Shown piece after piece: positions 9,620-20,080 of a stretch of 47,227 nucleotides of DNA (its first letter is position 1; every line of letters begins with the position of its first letter). The notes under the pieces were generated by a model. The model worked only from the letters and a program-made list of their open reading frames with translations. It had not been told where the DNA came from and ran no database searches. Origin of the DNA: Lactifluus volemus (lineage: Eukaryota; Basidiomycota; Agaricomycetes; Russulales; Russulaceae); contig WTXI01000279.1 of the NCBI GenBank assembly GCA_022376515.1, forward strand, positions 1-47,227, given 5' to 3'. The translations under genes and the position numbers were made by a program.

Positions 9620-12167
9620 TTATAATAGCCTTGTGATAACACCAAGACCCTACTCGAATGGTCAATGTTTTATTAATAATTCCCACGGGCCTCCGACAGT
9701 TACCTTTGTCTTGCCCTCGCGGAAGAGCAACTTCATACCAGCCTTGACGAATTCAGGGTGTGCAATGAATTCGAAGATTACTGTAGCACGGTCTCCAGTG
9801 CGCAGCAGATTCTGGGGATGGTCAATGGAAACGATGCGGACCGTCTGTCGAACAGCCTGCGCGAATAAATCAATCTAATGCCGTCCATAGAGAAGAACGA
9901 ATGAATATACTCCGCAGTGAAGCATAGCCTGATAATTCGGTTGCATGGTGGTATTGTGATACAGGATAAGAACTTGCCCTTCGAACCTCCTCACCGCTGA
10001 GCCAGTAGTAAGTTGACATCACCTCAATGTGAGGAGGGAACTACGTACCTCGTGGCGGAACCTCTGAGCGGTGGACGATCACCATACCTTTGCGTACCGC
10101 CACGCGGGGCACATGCTTCAGTGCCAGTGCAACGGTCTGTCCAGCTACAGCAGTCGTGACGTCAGCTCGCTTGCGCTGCATGGTCTTGACGACCGTTGGA
10201 GCATAGGTGCCATTGGAGTCCGGTCCGAAGAGTACTGGGTCCCCTTTCTGGATGGTGCCACAATTGAGCAGGCCGTTCACCACTGTGCCGACGTACGGCA
10301 CGGACCAGACATCTGTCACTGAGAACTATTCGGGTGGATTAGCTCGCGACAACAAGGAGAGCGAGGGAGCGGTGAATATACCTCCAGTGGCTGGGTAGCG
10401 TCGAAACGATCGACATCGCCCTCACTCGCTGGCAACAAGTTGAGGAATGTGCGAACCTGTGGTGCTCGACGCGTCAGAAATGGCAGCTACAGTTTGGTGA
10501 GATATGCGCACAAAGTCGAGACCCATGCCCGTGACATTCGAGACTTGAAAAATAGGGCAAATTCTAGGTGGAGAGTATAAGGCGGAGGGCGAGACTCGAA
10601 GGTCGAACCTCACTTCTCCTTGGCATAAGTCTGTGAAACCTCGACGGCAGCTTCAATTGATTTAACGAACACCGGATTCTTTCTAGAAGGGGAAATATCG
10701 GGTAAAAAACGGCGAATAGGTATCTAGTAGAGTACCCACCGGCAACCACGGCTACGCAGAATTTTGACGACCTGTGATAGTGTTTCCTCGAGTTTATTTG
10801 GTGGCGTCATATCTACCTGTGGGACACCGTGAGCAACAACCCTGAAAACGGGATAGAGACACCGTGCACGCACTTTAGTTATGCAAACCACGATCGGAAC
10901 GCTAAGAGCAAGAGCTACGGCCAAGTGCTCCTTCGACATGCCAATGACACCTGCATTGGCTCCGATGACCAACATCACACAGGATGGCGCCCCAGACGTC
11001 AAGCCATATAAGGTAGTTTTAAGATATCTCTCATGGCCAGCCAGATCTGGTACAGTGCGATCAGAAATGCGTATTTGTCGACAATATGACATACCGATAA
11101 ATGTCACAATTTTTGCAGAGCGGTGCGAAATCTCTTCCCAACCAAGCTTCTCCCTTCGAAGAACGTCGTGGTCAATAGCGCCAGACGAAAGTGGGAGGAT
11201 GGGAGCGCCAGAGACATCAAAGCCCAAAATCTGATTTATTCAAGGCCACGTCAGCAAGATGAGGACAATTCGCCCACCTCCATGCCGACGGATGATGTGC
11301 GTCCGCTCTCTATCTCGTGTTTATGCCTGAAGAGGGCAACCCGGGCCAGCCCTCTACCATCATCAAGACCACCTTTGTGTCTACTTTAAACGATTTATCG
11401 GATGGCGTGTGAGACAGGCGCACCCCTTGTAAGAACGCCGAGTATCGTTGACTTGCCGCTGTCGACGTTTCCGACCACCGCGCATCGTACTTCAGGTGTG
11501 AGAGATACGTCGGGCGGAGGTAATCGAAGTAGAACAGAGACTCGAGGATGAGGTTTTCCTTCTCGTATTAAGACGCGAGCCTAAAGGTCGTATTAAGAAA
11601 AGAACACACGGTCTAGAGTTGGGACTGTACCTTCCCGCCAACCTCTTCAACTAGTTGGCTGAGACGGGTAGTCATCATGTCAATCTCTGCCTCTGTTCTC
11701 TCGTCTCCAGCCCAACCATCGGCATTATTAATATCCTCATTGGCAAATAACGGTGCGCTCGGGGGACGAGCACCTAATCGAAGCAAATACTCCCCGCCTT
11801 GCTGGGTTAGGAGTACGGCTATCAAATCCCTCGCTTGAGTATCACCCTCGGATGAAGAGAGCAATGCGCTCTACACAATGAAATATCAATGAGAATAGAG
11901 ATAAGGGGATGTACAACTATAGCGCGCCTGGAGGGAACGCTCGATGTCAGTGACGTCTTGGGTTGGCTCATCTCTGGTGACTTTAGCAGTCACAGAGGAG
12001 GTTGTTGGCACATCTCCTCCAACGGCCTTCTTTTTAACTTTGGCAGCAGGTTTATGATCTGCATGTGGCTTCCTAAGGACGTCTGGCTGAGGATGTGTCC
12101 GGTTCTTAGCGAGTTCCCGATTGCAGATATCCTCAATCTCGGCTTGAAAAGATTGTAACGTAGCCAT
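9620..12167 (-). CDS. GTPBP1/GTPBP2-family translational GTPase
   Basis: The family is related to elongation factor 1A and is linked in animals to stalled-ribosome and mRNA quality control. About 13 exons join in frame on the minus strand: 12167-11928, 11870-11631, 11580-11424, 11372-11278, 11230-11095, 11046-10874, 10816-10740, 10682-10614, 10563-10512, 10456-10382, 10325-10049, 9996-9911, 9856-9704 and 9649-9620. The G1 loop is GNVDSGKST, followed by ILGVLTRG and [21 protein letters not shown]3 is [11 protein letters not shown] and G4 is CITK. Then come [19 protein letters not shown], the beta-barrel domains ([36 protein letters not shown]) and the C-terminal [12 protein letters not shown]. 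The usual NKxD of EF-Tu reads TK, as in GTPBP1. Exon 1 encodes a family-specific N-terminus starting [14 protein letters not shown]. The first intron seems to use GC-AG. The start is shared with a short divergent promoter. Confidence 0.88.
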
Positions 12168-12345
12168 ATGGTGAGGCTGATACTGTAGAAGATAAAGATG
12201 AGCAGCGAGTCATTACACGTCAAGTTAAATCCTTTAAGGATCCCCTACTTTTCCGAGTCAAGTCACGCGAATTACCTCGCACGTGACTTTACTTCTAAAA
12301 TCTAAACACGACAACGCGAGGCCAAGACCAGGTGAGGTGCGAACA
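12168..12345. promoter_or_regulatory. divergent promoter, GTPase / coiled-coil gene
   Basis: This 178-bp stretch separates the start codons of two divergently transcribed genes. No TATA box is obvious. CACGTGAC lies at about 12280, a possible E-box/CACGTG site. An in-frame ATG at 12283 could lengthen the plus-strand protein by 21 residues. Confidence 0.4.
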
Positions 12346-14337
12346 ATGACAGCACCTTCACGTTCACTCTTTGGCCCACATTCAGGCCAACTTGACAACA
12401 CTCAACCATCCCGCGTTCTTCGTCATCCAGATGCAAAGTTGTCTTTTTCATCTTTTCACCCGCTCACCGCGTCCAATGTGCCGCCTTATAATGCCCACCA
12501 AAGCTCGTCTAATCCAAAGCGTATCGTTATCGAAACACTCCCTGGAGGTTATTCTCATTGGAGATTTGTCCCTCGTGCGCGACTCGCGGAAGGCGTCAGT
12601 GACGAGGGTGAATGGCCACGCCTCGTAGAAGTTCTGGGGTACATTGCATTTCTCATGTCACGCAGTGGTCTTATAACTTGTATCTCCCTCCAGAAACATT
12701 TTTATGTGCGACCAGGACCAGTGGGATATTCACAAGCTTGACCCTTTTTACGATTGCTTTGTTCCCACTCCGCCGCAACTTCCTACGATTCGGGCTAAAG
12801 TCACATCTACCCCGTCATTTGCCACCACCTCTTCATCGTCCCAATCATCTTTATGCGCGGAGGATTCTCAAAAAGAAGGCTATCAAGTCCTGCTTCAAGT
12901 TTTGAGGAGGAAAACGGGCAGTCACCGAGAAAGCGCAGACATGTCGTCCATGTTGACATCGATGAAGTCGAGGTGGAGACCGTCATGAATCCCAACGCCC
13001 GTAGACCGGCTCTGCGGACGCACGTGCCTGGTAGGCGCGTTCGCGAAAGGCCAAGGGGCACACGACACGTACCGATACCCAGAACAACGCCAGTTAATGT
13101 CCAACGTCCTCCCTCAGTCGTGCCACTCGATCAAGACATGCGTTGCACCACGCCGCCAAGGGCACCACCCCAAACTACTGCCCCTCCTTCAACCTCGAAG
13201 CGAAGAAAAGGTAGGGTTCGTTCAATACTTACATCTACCCACTAACCTAGTTCTTGCTTTGATAGACGACGAATGCGTTTCGCCTACCAAAACGGAGGAC
13301 GACCTGAGATTCAAATCTTCGAAACGGGCACGCACGCACTCACCCGATTCGATTCGCCGCGAGACGGCTGCTAAGTTGATGGACCGTGCGCGCGCACGGA
13401 CGGAGGAGTTCACCCGTCGAATGAACGCTGAGCGTGAGGCACGCCGCGAGGCTCGTGATCAAGCTATCATGGAAGATATCATCGCTGAGATACCAGAAGA
13501 GTATATTTGGTCGAACGGTACAGCAACTACCTAATAGCACGCCCAAATTACTATACTCATTTCCCCGTCCCAGGAGAGCAGGAACAACAGGCTCAAGACG
13601 AGGAGCAACTCCAGAGCGAGGAGGAGCAGGACGGGCTGACCGAGGCACTGAACGAGCTGCGCATGTACGAGGAACGCATTGCTGAGTCCCGTCGCAAGAT
13701 CGCCGAACTCGAGCGCGACAGACCGCTTTGGGATGCGGCCGCGCGGGCCAGGGAGCGCCAGGAATACGAGGAGGAAGAAGAGCGTCGTCGTGCGGCGCAC
13801 GAGCGGCGCGAGCGCGAAGCAGCGGAAGCGCGCGCTCGAGCAGCCGAAGAGCAAGCTCGACGCCTCGAAGCTGAGCGCGAACGCAAACGCGTACAACAGG
13901 AGGCCGAAGCCACCGAACGACGACGACATGCAGAAGCACAACGGGCGCGCTGGGCGCGTGGGCCTTGGACGTCTCAGCGCGCGCTGGAGCGCTATCGGAC
14001 GCTCTGCGAGACGTTCGACGACACGGCCAAGCCCGAGTCGCTGACCTTTGAGGACATCCCGTGGCCTACCCTGCGAGCACCCTTCACTTTTGGCCCCGAA
14101 GACATCGACTGGACCGCCGTCGAGACATTTTTCCATACCGTGCGGGGACACATGCGTGCCCAGGACTACCGCGCGTTCGTCGAAAAGTCACACAGGCGCT
14201 TCCATCCGGATCGATGGAGCGCACGGGGTTTACTCGCCGCGGTGAAGGACGACGACGTACGAGGGATGATTGAGGTGGCAGCCAATACAGTTGCCCAGGC
14301 ATTGACGCCCCTGTGGCGTGAGGCACGGGGACAGTGA
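12346..14337 (+). CDS. coiled-coil protein with NFKBIL1-like HPDR C-terminal domain
   Basis: Multi-exon gene of roughly 550 residues. Exon 1 runs from ATG 12346 to 12655 (PGGYSHWRFVPRARLAEG), and an intron follows (gtacattgc...ccctccag). Next come Ser/Pro-rich and basic stretches with likely nuclear signals (SPRKRRH; STSKRRKGR), then an acidic/Arg-rich segment (SIRRETAAKLMDRARAR). A clear intron at 13519-13574 ends with acceptor ttccccgtcccag. A long charged coiled coil covers 13575-13960 (Glu/Arg/Ala heptads). The C-terminal 90 residues carry FEDIPWPTL and SHRRFHPDRW, followed by VEVAANTVAQALTPLW-like helix (here IEVAANTVAQALTPLW). In human NFKBIL1 the same order (DIPWP, then RWHPDRF, then a helix with TALSQALN) ends the protein, and HPDR resembles the HPD of J domains. 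One splice between 12800 and 12890 could not be resolved. Function unknown; NFKBIL1 similarity is my recall of the motif order. Confidence 0.75.
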
Positions 14338-14522
14338 AGCTAGATTTCCTAAATTTTATGTATCTTGTGACCATTGGGCAAACAGACGGGGATCACACAG
14401 CAAAGTAAGGGGCTACAACCTGGCATTGGCTCATCAAAAGATTATAAAAAGGTCCCCCGACAAGAAAGCAAAAAGCAAGATGTTTTTTACTAGCAAAGCA
14501 AGCGGACAAAAAAGGTCCTTTT

Positions 14523-15031
14523 TTACGACTTCGACTTGCGAAGCTTCAACTTCACGCCTTCGATTGCAACGCCGAACCGGTGCGTGATCTGCTGCGGAGT
14601 GTCAGATCTATGAGCATGGGATTGGGGAGATAGAGTAGCATACACCAAGAAATAGCCCCATTTTGAAAAGTGGGCAATACGATGGTTTTGGTACCTCATC
14701 TACTTGAAGCGCAGGGCCAGGGTCGTGTAATGCTTGCACTGGGGCAGGGAAGCGGAAATCTGGCGATGGCGCAAATGTGAGGGGGGACTGGCGGAGAGAA
14801 CCATGACTTTCCTGAAAATAAACACCGAGCACCACGTACCGGGGGTCCAGAATCGTTTATTCCTTCACAGTCAAAGGCAAATTCGGAATCAAACGAGACG
14901 GGCTGGGGGAAAAAATAGTACAGTGAGCGATCAAGTGAGCTGAAAAAAAAGACAACTTACTCCGTATAAGCGGGCTTCATTGGACGAAGCTTCTCGATTG
15001 CCGAGGGACGGCCAAAGTAGATACGTGACAT
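14523..15031 (-). CDS. small protein of about 97 residues, unknown
   Basis: Not recognised. ATG 15031 opens MSRIYFGRPSAIEKLRPMKP. The donor GTAAGT at 14960 and acceptor tttttcccccag join in phase to DPSRLIPNLPLT. A third exon carries SPLTFAPSPDFRFPAPVQA and LHDPGPALQVDE. A last intron with acceptor cactccgcag joins in phase to QITHRFGVAIEGVKLKLRKS, ending at TAA 14523-14525 with a basic tail. The exon 2 to 3 junction needs a weak donor (GTGAAG); if that intron is not spliced the protein ends at VKE after 38 residues. Four exons in 510 bases with phase kept at most joins argue for a real gene. The basic C-terminus and Arg/Lys-rich N-terminus would suit an organelle or ribosome-associated protein, but this is only a guess. 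Confidence 0.5.
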
Positions 15032-18000
15032 AGCTGTCTTCGCTGGCTCTTTGGTCGGACGTGACCATCTTGGAAAAATGAAAAAAGGAAGGAATGTGGA
15101 CAGTGGGGAGGAAAGACGATGGGGATCCATTGACAGTTTGAATCGTTTATATAACAACGCGGTGTCTTCAAGACAGATAGCCACGGTTAACTGTAAGGTC
15201 TTACCTTACCCCGCTATGCTGGGCGGCTTTCTGGCCTGGCGCCAGGCCAAGTTCCTGTTCCTTCCTTTCAACAGCCACCCCATCGATCCCTGTCTCATCT
15301 ATCGTCACCTATGCTGCATGTTCTGGGGCCTTCTATGAATGACGGTGGCCTGTCAATTCGCGAGAAAATAGCTCTTCAGGTCAAGGGAGAGATCCTACTG
15401 AGATATCATCGGACGTTTTGACTTTTGCTTCCGTGAAACCAAACAAGGTAACGGAGATCCATTCTTGGCGTCGCGTCCACCCCATGCATCCCAATCCCAC
15501 CCTCGCTTGTCTCTGCACCGTCCACCTATGGAACAATTAGAATAGGCAAGGCATACTGCCAAGACTTTTTTTCGTCTTCCGGCGCACTTTGGTCTCAGCC
15601 GAGAGAGTGGCACCGAGGAGACATCCACGGTGCTTTATTCACTGTCTGGACGTTCCTTGTTGGTATATACGCCCCGTCGTTCAATTATCCTCATGTCCCT
15701 CCCAGGGCATTGCGTCGAGTACGCAAGGACCGGGACCGGGGCAAGAGAGACAAACACGTGACCACAACGCGGATATCACGTAGTGACGTGACAACGTGAC
15801 GAGGACGCATGTTTGCATTGAACGACGGCAAGCAAGATACCTTCAAATGACCTGGTGATCAAGATCTGTGCGTGAAACCCTCAAAATCAAGACAGAGTGG
15901 GACTGCTTTCTGTGACTGGACTGAGTCTCGAGCGTGCAAGAGCTCTCTGGACTGATCAAACCAAGTTGCTCCACGAAGAGGGCGTGCAACTCGTCATCCG
16001 GAGCTCAAGACAAGACAGAGTGATCAAGAAGCACAGAACTGAAAATTCTTGTGAGATTTGCTGTGAATGCGCCTCAAGAAATCAAGAGATCCTACTATGC
16101 TTGGCTTTGCCGCCTCGATTCTGCCGCCAACAAGTCGGCTAGCCTACTCGGTGTCAAGAAACTTGAGTTGTTATGAGGCTATCCCTGGGTCATGCCAGAG
16201 ATTCAAGAACGCCATTGATCCTTCCCCGGCACGAAGAAATAATCTGGAAAAAATTGCACCGCTATTTCGGCAACAGACTTGACGGGATTTAACTCCTACT
16301 GAAAGGGCTCCTCGAGACCGGTTCGATCTTGAGGGAGACACAAGAGCGCATGGGAACTACGCTGGAAGACAAGTAATGAAGGCAGAGAATGAAGAGGAGT
16401 GACAAGAGCAAGCCAAAGGAAAAGCGGCGAAGTGGCGGAAGTGGTCAACAAGGTTGAGAAAAGGAGACTGAATTCGCCCGCTCAGACCTCCCCGCTCAAT
16501 TCATCGGCCGCGAATCCCTCCCAACCAGTCTCGGCTCGGGTTAGGGGCCCCTCCTTCCCTCAAATTCCCCCAAAGAATATTTTTATTTTCAGAGTTGAGC
16601 TCCCCAAGCGTTCGAGTGTCCCCCAATTCCCCAGAGTTGTGTTTACCATCTCAATCCCTTCTCTTCGACTTCCCCTACTCTGTCCTTTGACTCCCTCCCT
16701 CCCTCTGGTCCCCCTCACTTCCCACCAGCAATTTAGGATGACCCCACTCACCTTCCTCCCATGTCACTTGCCACAACTTCCACCCTATTGTTCGTTGTCC
16801 TTTTACTCTAGCCATACTTCATCCACACTCCCCCAACTAATCCCGCTCTTCCTATGGTCTCGCCAACGAGATTGTCGAGAACCTTATAAATAAGTTGTAC
16901 GTGTTGTCTCCGCTGTGTCGCTGATTCCTTTACCTGGGTGGCGTCTTTCATCCACTCCCTTGGCCGTGGTACTCGAGCCAGGTCACCAAACAGTGCCGCC
17001 GACCCAAGGTACAACCCATTCTGGCACCGAAATCGCAGCAACTATCGATGACCAGAAACGAACCTCCCCCGTTCTCAATTATTTTTTCTCCCTCTTCGCC
17101 ACCCCCCCTCAAACTCCCATCCAGCCACCTGCCTTGGACTGTCACCCAGCACCCATGCCATCGTCGTCCTTTGTTATTTAATCACAGCACGAGCCGACAT
17201 CAAAGCTATTCGTCTCAGGTCCACGGTCCCCCGTCTAGGATTTCATTCACCTGAACTGGCAAGGTCCCCAACAACCTCTCGACGTTGCTCTCAGTCCTAA
17301 GGAGTCACAATACCTATAGAATTTAAGAGGATTTCCGATCAGCAAGGCGAATGGATGCAAGCTATCCGCTATGGCCTTGCCAGCCATCTCATCGGACTTT
17401 CTCCCCTTCCTTGTCTCTCACCTGAATCCCTACAGCGGGCAAGTACCATGAGCTCTTATTGGTAACCCATTCTAATTTTTTTTAACCCTATAGCCGAATC
17501 CCGTCCCCCTACTTTCCTGCAAGGTGTGCATCAAGACGCACATGATATCCAACTGTATGTATGCGTAAATCTGCTGACCCGTGTTTGACGGACGAACTGT
17601 GAGGGCCCAGCGAATGGGTCTCAGAAAGCATCTACACAAATAACTACAGAGTCCCACTGGCATCACAAACCTTCCGAGTTGTCACCCCTGATTCTTCAGC
17701 TTTTTCGATGTACCGTAAGAACGAGCGTTGTCTACTCGACCCTGCTCTGGATTCTTATCGCGTCCTTTTCCTTCTCGTGCGGCGTGTCGACCTATTCAAG
17801 GCTTAGGAACAAGCCTATTGTATAATTCGGCACGCGATCACGTACGTTACCCAGCAATCTTCTAGTCAGTATGAAATCCCCTTGTAATCGAGAAGAAAAA
17901 ATGCCATTCACAAATAAATCCTGAGCAAAAAATGTTGGCTGCGTTGGGGCGACTTATGAGGCTCGAAAAAACGGTCGCCGGGTCGGAACCACATTTAGCC

Positions 18001-18910
18001 CGAGGCCGCCCGTGAACTTCTGGATTCGAGCAAGGAGAATACTGTGCGCCACCTAGCAGACAATTCCTATTTGAATTGTGTTGATGGTGCCCGGAGGTGG
18101 ATGGAGGGAGCACTATCTATCTGGCAGTGATGCGTCCGTCGGTCACCAGTACGTTATATTTTTGAGGCATTTCCCCAGGGCCGGGCCGGGAACAGCAGTG
18201 GACTTCGTCGCAAATCCGTGAAGGGACGGTTACATTTGCTTAATTTCATACCCACATATATGGACACAACTGATTACGAATTGAGGGCCGTCAACGTGGT
18301 CACTGGCATCACCATTATCCACCGTGATCGACATGCCTCCACCACCACCGCCACCACCGGTGTTCCTCGCACTTGGTGCGCGACGCGCCTGCATACCGTA
18401 CACCCCTGCTTTTCAGGGAGTCGATCGTGTATGATACAATATTGCATTATAGCATTTATCTCATGAATATGTACCACGACATATGTATACAATTTCTCTC
18501 ATTGCGTCACGGTGGCCCCAGAAGGGCACTGGGGGAGAGCGGCCGGTTTGGGGCAAACCCTTGGAGAGAATTCCGGGAGCTTCAGAAACACACAAGGAGT
18601 GAGAGAGTGTTTGGGACGTTCCAATGCTGGTGATTGAGGGGGGGGACGTTGTAGCGGGAATGGAAGTTGGGAGAGCTATAGTGATGAAATAGAACAAAAC
18701 TAACAAAGGCCCGACACAAGTGTGGTGGAAAGGGGGTACTCGGTGGTCATAAGGCGTAGCAACGAGGGGTTCAAGGTAGGTGGGTGTGCTGGGTGTCGAT
18801 TGTGAAAGAGTGGGTGGATAGGGAAAGAGATGGTTATGGAGGTGGTGTTTAGGTCCAAGTCGTAGGGCTGCCTTGATGGCGTAGCAAATTATTGCTTCGC
18901 CGATGATCCA
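15032..18910. other. gene-poor 3.9-kb stretch with pyrimidine-rich tract
   Basis: I found no gene I can support on either strand. About 16480-17170 is strongly C/T-rich on the plus strand, which leaves spurious Pro/Leu/Ser/Phe ORFs. About 15880-16240 has many CAAGA-type words, including a repeated caagacagagtg (about 15889 and 16013). A Pro-rich mini-ORF starts at 18333. The stretch could be long regulatory DNA, a non-coding transcript or old transposon remains. Confidence 0.5.
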
Positions 18911-19382
18911 TCATTCCTCGGCCTCAGGTTGCTGGAGGAGAGGCCACCACTCGAAGTATGCATCCTCGGGGATGACATCGTGGTGAGAAGAGGTCTGGGA
19001 TGAATGACCATCTATAGATCTCCGGATGGATGACCTCGGTGGCATTCGTCCTATCCGTCTCAGGTGAATATTCTGCTCGCTGCCATCAGGAGAATCTTCG
19101 GCTTTGCGCTTTCGCCTGCTCCTACTTCCAGAATCATCTGTATGAGGTTCGGATAAATCTAGGCTGCCGTTGTTGATATCCCATTCCGATTGCAAGTGCT
19201 TGTCAAGAATGGCCAAGAGCGTATCCGAAGTCTGAAGTTTTCTCTCGTGAACAGACTCGACTCTAGGATCCTGTTCTTTCCGTGTAGCCTGCAGGGATGT
19301 AGGTTCATCGTTCACATGGAGGTAGAAACCGCGGAAAAGCGACCTCATATCTTTGATGATATCCTTGCAGGGCGTTGTAACA
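18911..19382 (-). pseudogene. FunK1 kinase, C-terminal part (separated from its core)
   Basis: FunK1 is a protein-kinase-like family expanded in Agaricomycetes. The minus-strand frame reads FVTTPCKDIIKDMRSLFRGF, then YLHVNDEPTSLQ, RKLQTSDTLLAILDKHLQ and a basic SRSRRKRKAED segment, ending at TGA/TAG near 18911. This corresponds to the tail that follows the kinase lobe in these proteins. The frame closes at a TGA a few codons before FVTTP, exactly where the inverted repeat of element A begins. The matching kinase core lies 11.4 kb away at 30747 onward on the same strand, so the two pieces are halves of one interrupted gene. Confidence 0.7.
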
Positions 19383-19580
19383 AATCATCAGGAAGATCAC
19401 ACTTTTCTTGTCACGACTTGTACAAGCTTGTACAAGCTTGTACAAGCTTGTACAAGTCGTGACAAGTCCAAAAAGTTGGCAAGCCACAAGCTCGACAAGC
19501 AACGTCGAAATTTTGACAAGTCCAGACATTTTTTGTTTGAACAAGACTGACAAGGCTGACAAGTAGACAAGCCGGCAAGT
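19383..19580. repeat. left end of A: inverted repeat plus ACAAG array
   Basis: The terminal repeat is followed by about 170 bases containing many CTTGT or ACAAG pentamers, including the perfect palindrome at 19407-19466 and a looser set at 19480-19580 (gctcgacaagc, gactgacaaggctgacaag). Such subterminal arrays are typical transposase-binding regions of CACTA-like elements. Confidence 0.75.
19407..19466. repeat. perfect 60-bp palindrome, CTTGTACAAG x4
   Basis: Four head-to-tail copies of the self-complementary decamer CTTGTACAAG are framed by CTTGTCACGA on the left and TCGTGACAAG on the right. The whole 60 bases equal their own reverse complement. Confidence 0.95.
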
Positions 19581-19649
19581 GTGAAGATATAACACTGCAC
19601 TGTAGCACGTTTCCATTGAACCTAGTGTACTGGTAGTAGTGCTGGGAGC

Positions 19650-19907
19650 CTGGGGGGACTACATTCAAATCCACGACTAAATACGCAAAGGAGGGGGGAG
19701 GGGGGGGGTATAAATGAACAGAAAACCAGGCATTGAACGCTGGGAGGACTATAACCAAATCAGCGAGTATGTGTGCGAATTTGGGGGGTATAAATGGACG
19801 GAAAACAGGGAAAAGATAGGAGCAAGTTCAAACGCGCAAAGGGGTACAACCATATAAGTGAATGGAACACGAAAAGACAGGGGGTGAACACGAAAAGACA
19901 GGGGGTG
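19650..19907 (+). repeat. ~90-bp tandem repeats and a 21-bp tandem pair
   Basis: Units beginning at about 19650 and 19740 are 90 bases apart; both hold CTGGGRGGACTA, CAAATC and a late GGGGGGTATAAATG. A third, decayed unit follows (CAAACGCGCAAAGGGGTA). At 19866-19886 and 19887-19907 the 21-mer AACACGAAAAGACAGGGGGT(G) is repeated exactly in tandem. No coding exon is evident between here and 20080. Confidence 0.75.
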
Positions 19908-20080
19908 GGCTCAAATGCCCAACCATCGAAACGTCTCCGAACCCGGACCTGCGAGGGGGTATCAACATATGGAGCTGCTTGGCCTGGGACTCAGAGAACA
20001 GTGCCGGAAATCTAAAAAATGAGAACTAGTAAAGGTTGCGATCCAAGCGACGTATATGAATACCTTACCACTGGCATTGG

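Noticed and set aside
13340..14151. Long minus-strand Arg/Ala/Leu-rich ORFs
   Set aside because: Shadows of the GC-rich coiled-coil exon on the plus strand, which carries the recognisable domain.
16399..16893. 164-codon plus ORF rich in Pro/Ser/Leu
   Set aside because: Open only because of C/T bias; no domain, no splice continuation and no good start context.
18333..18437. Mini-ORF starting MPPPPPPPP
   Set aside because: Looks like a verprolin-type start, but the frame ends after about 34 codons with no in-phase donor to a second exon.
19407..19466. CRISPR-like or telomere-like array of CTTGTACAAG
   Set aside because: Repeats are contiguous without spacers, in a eukaryotic genome, and sit at a transposon end.
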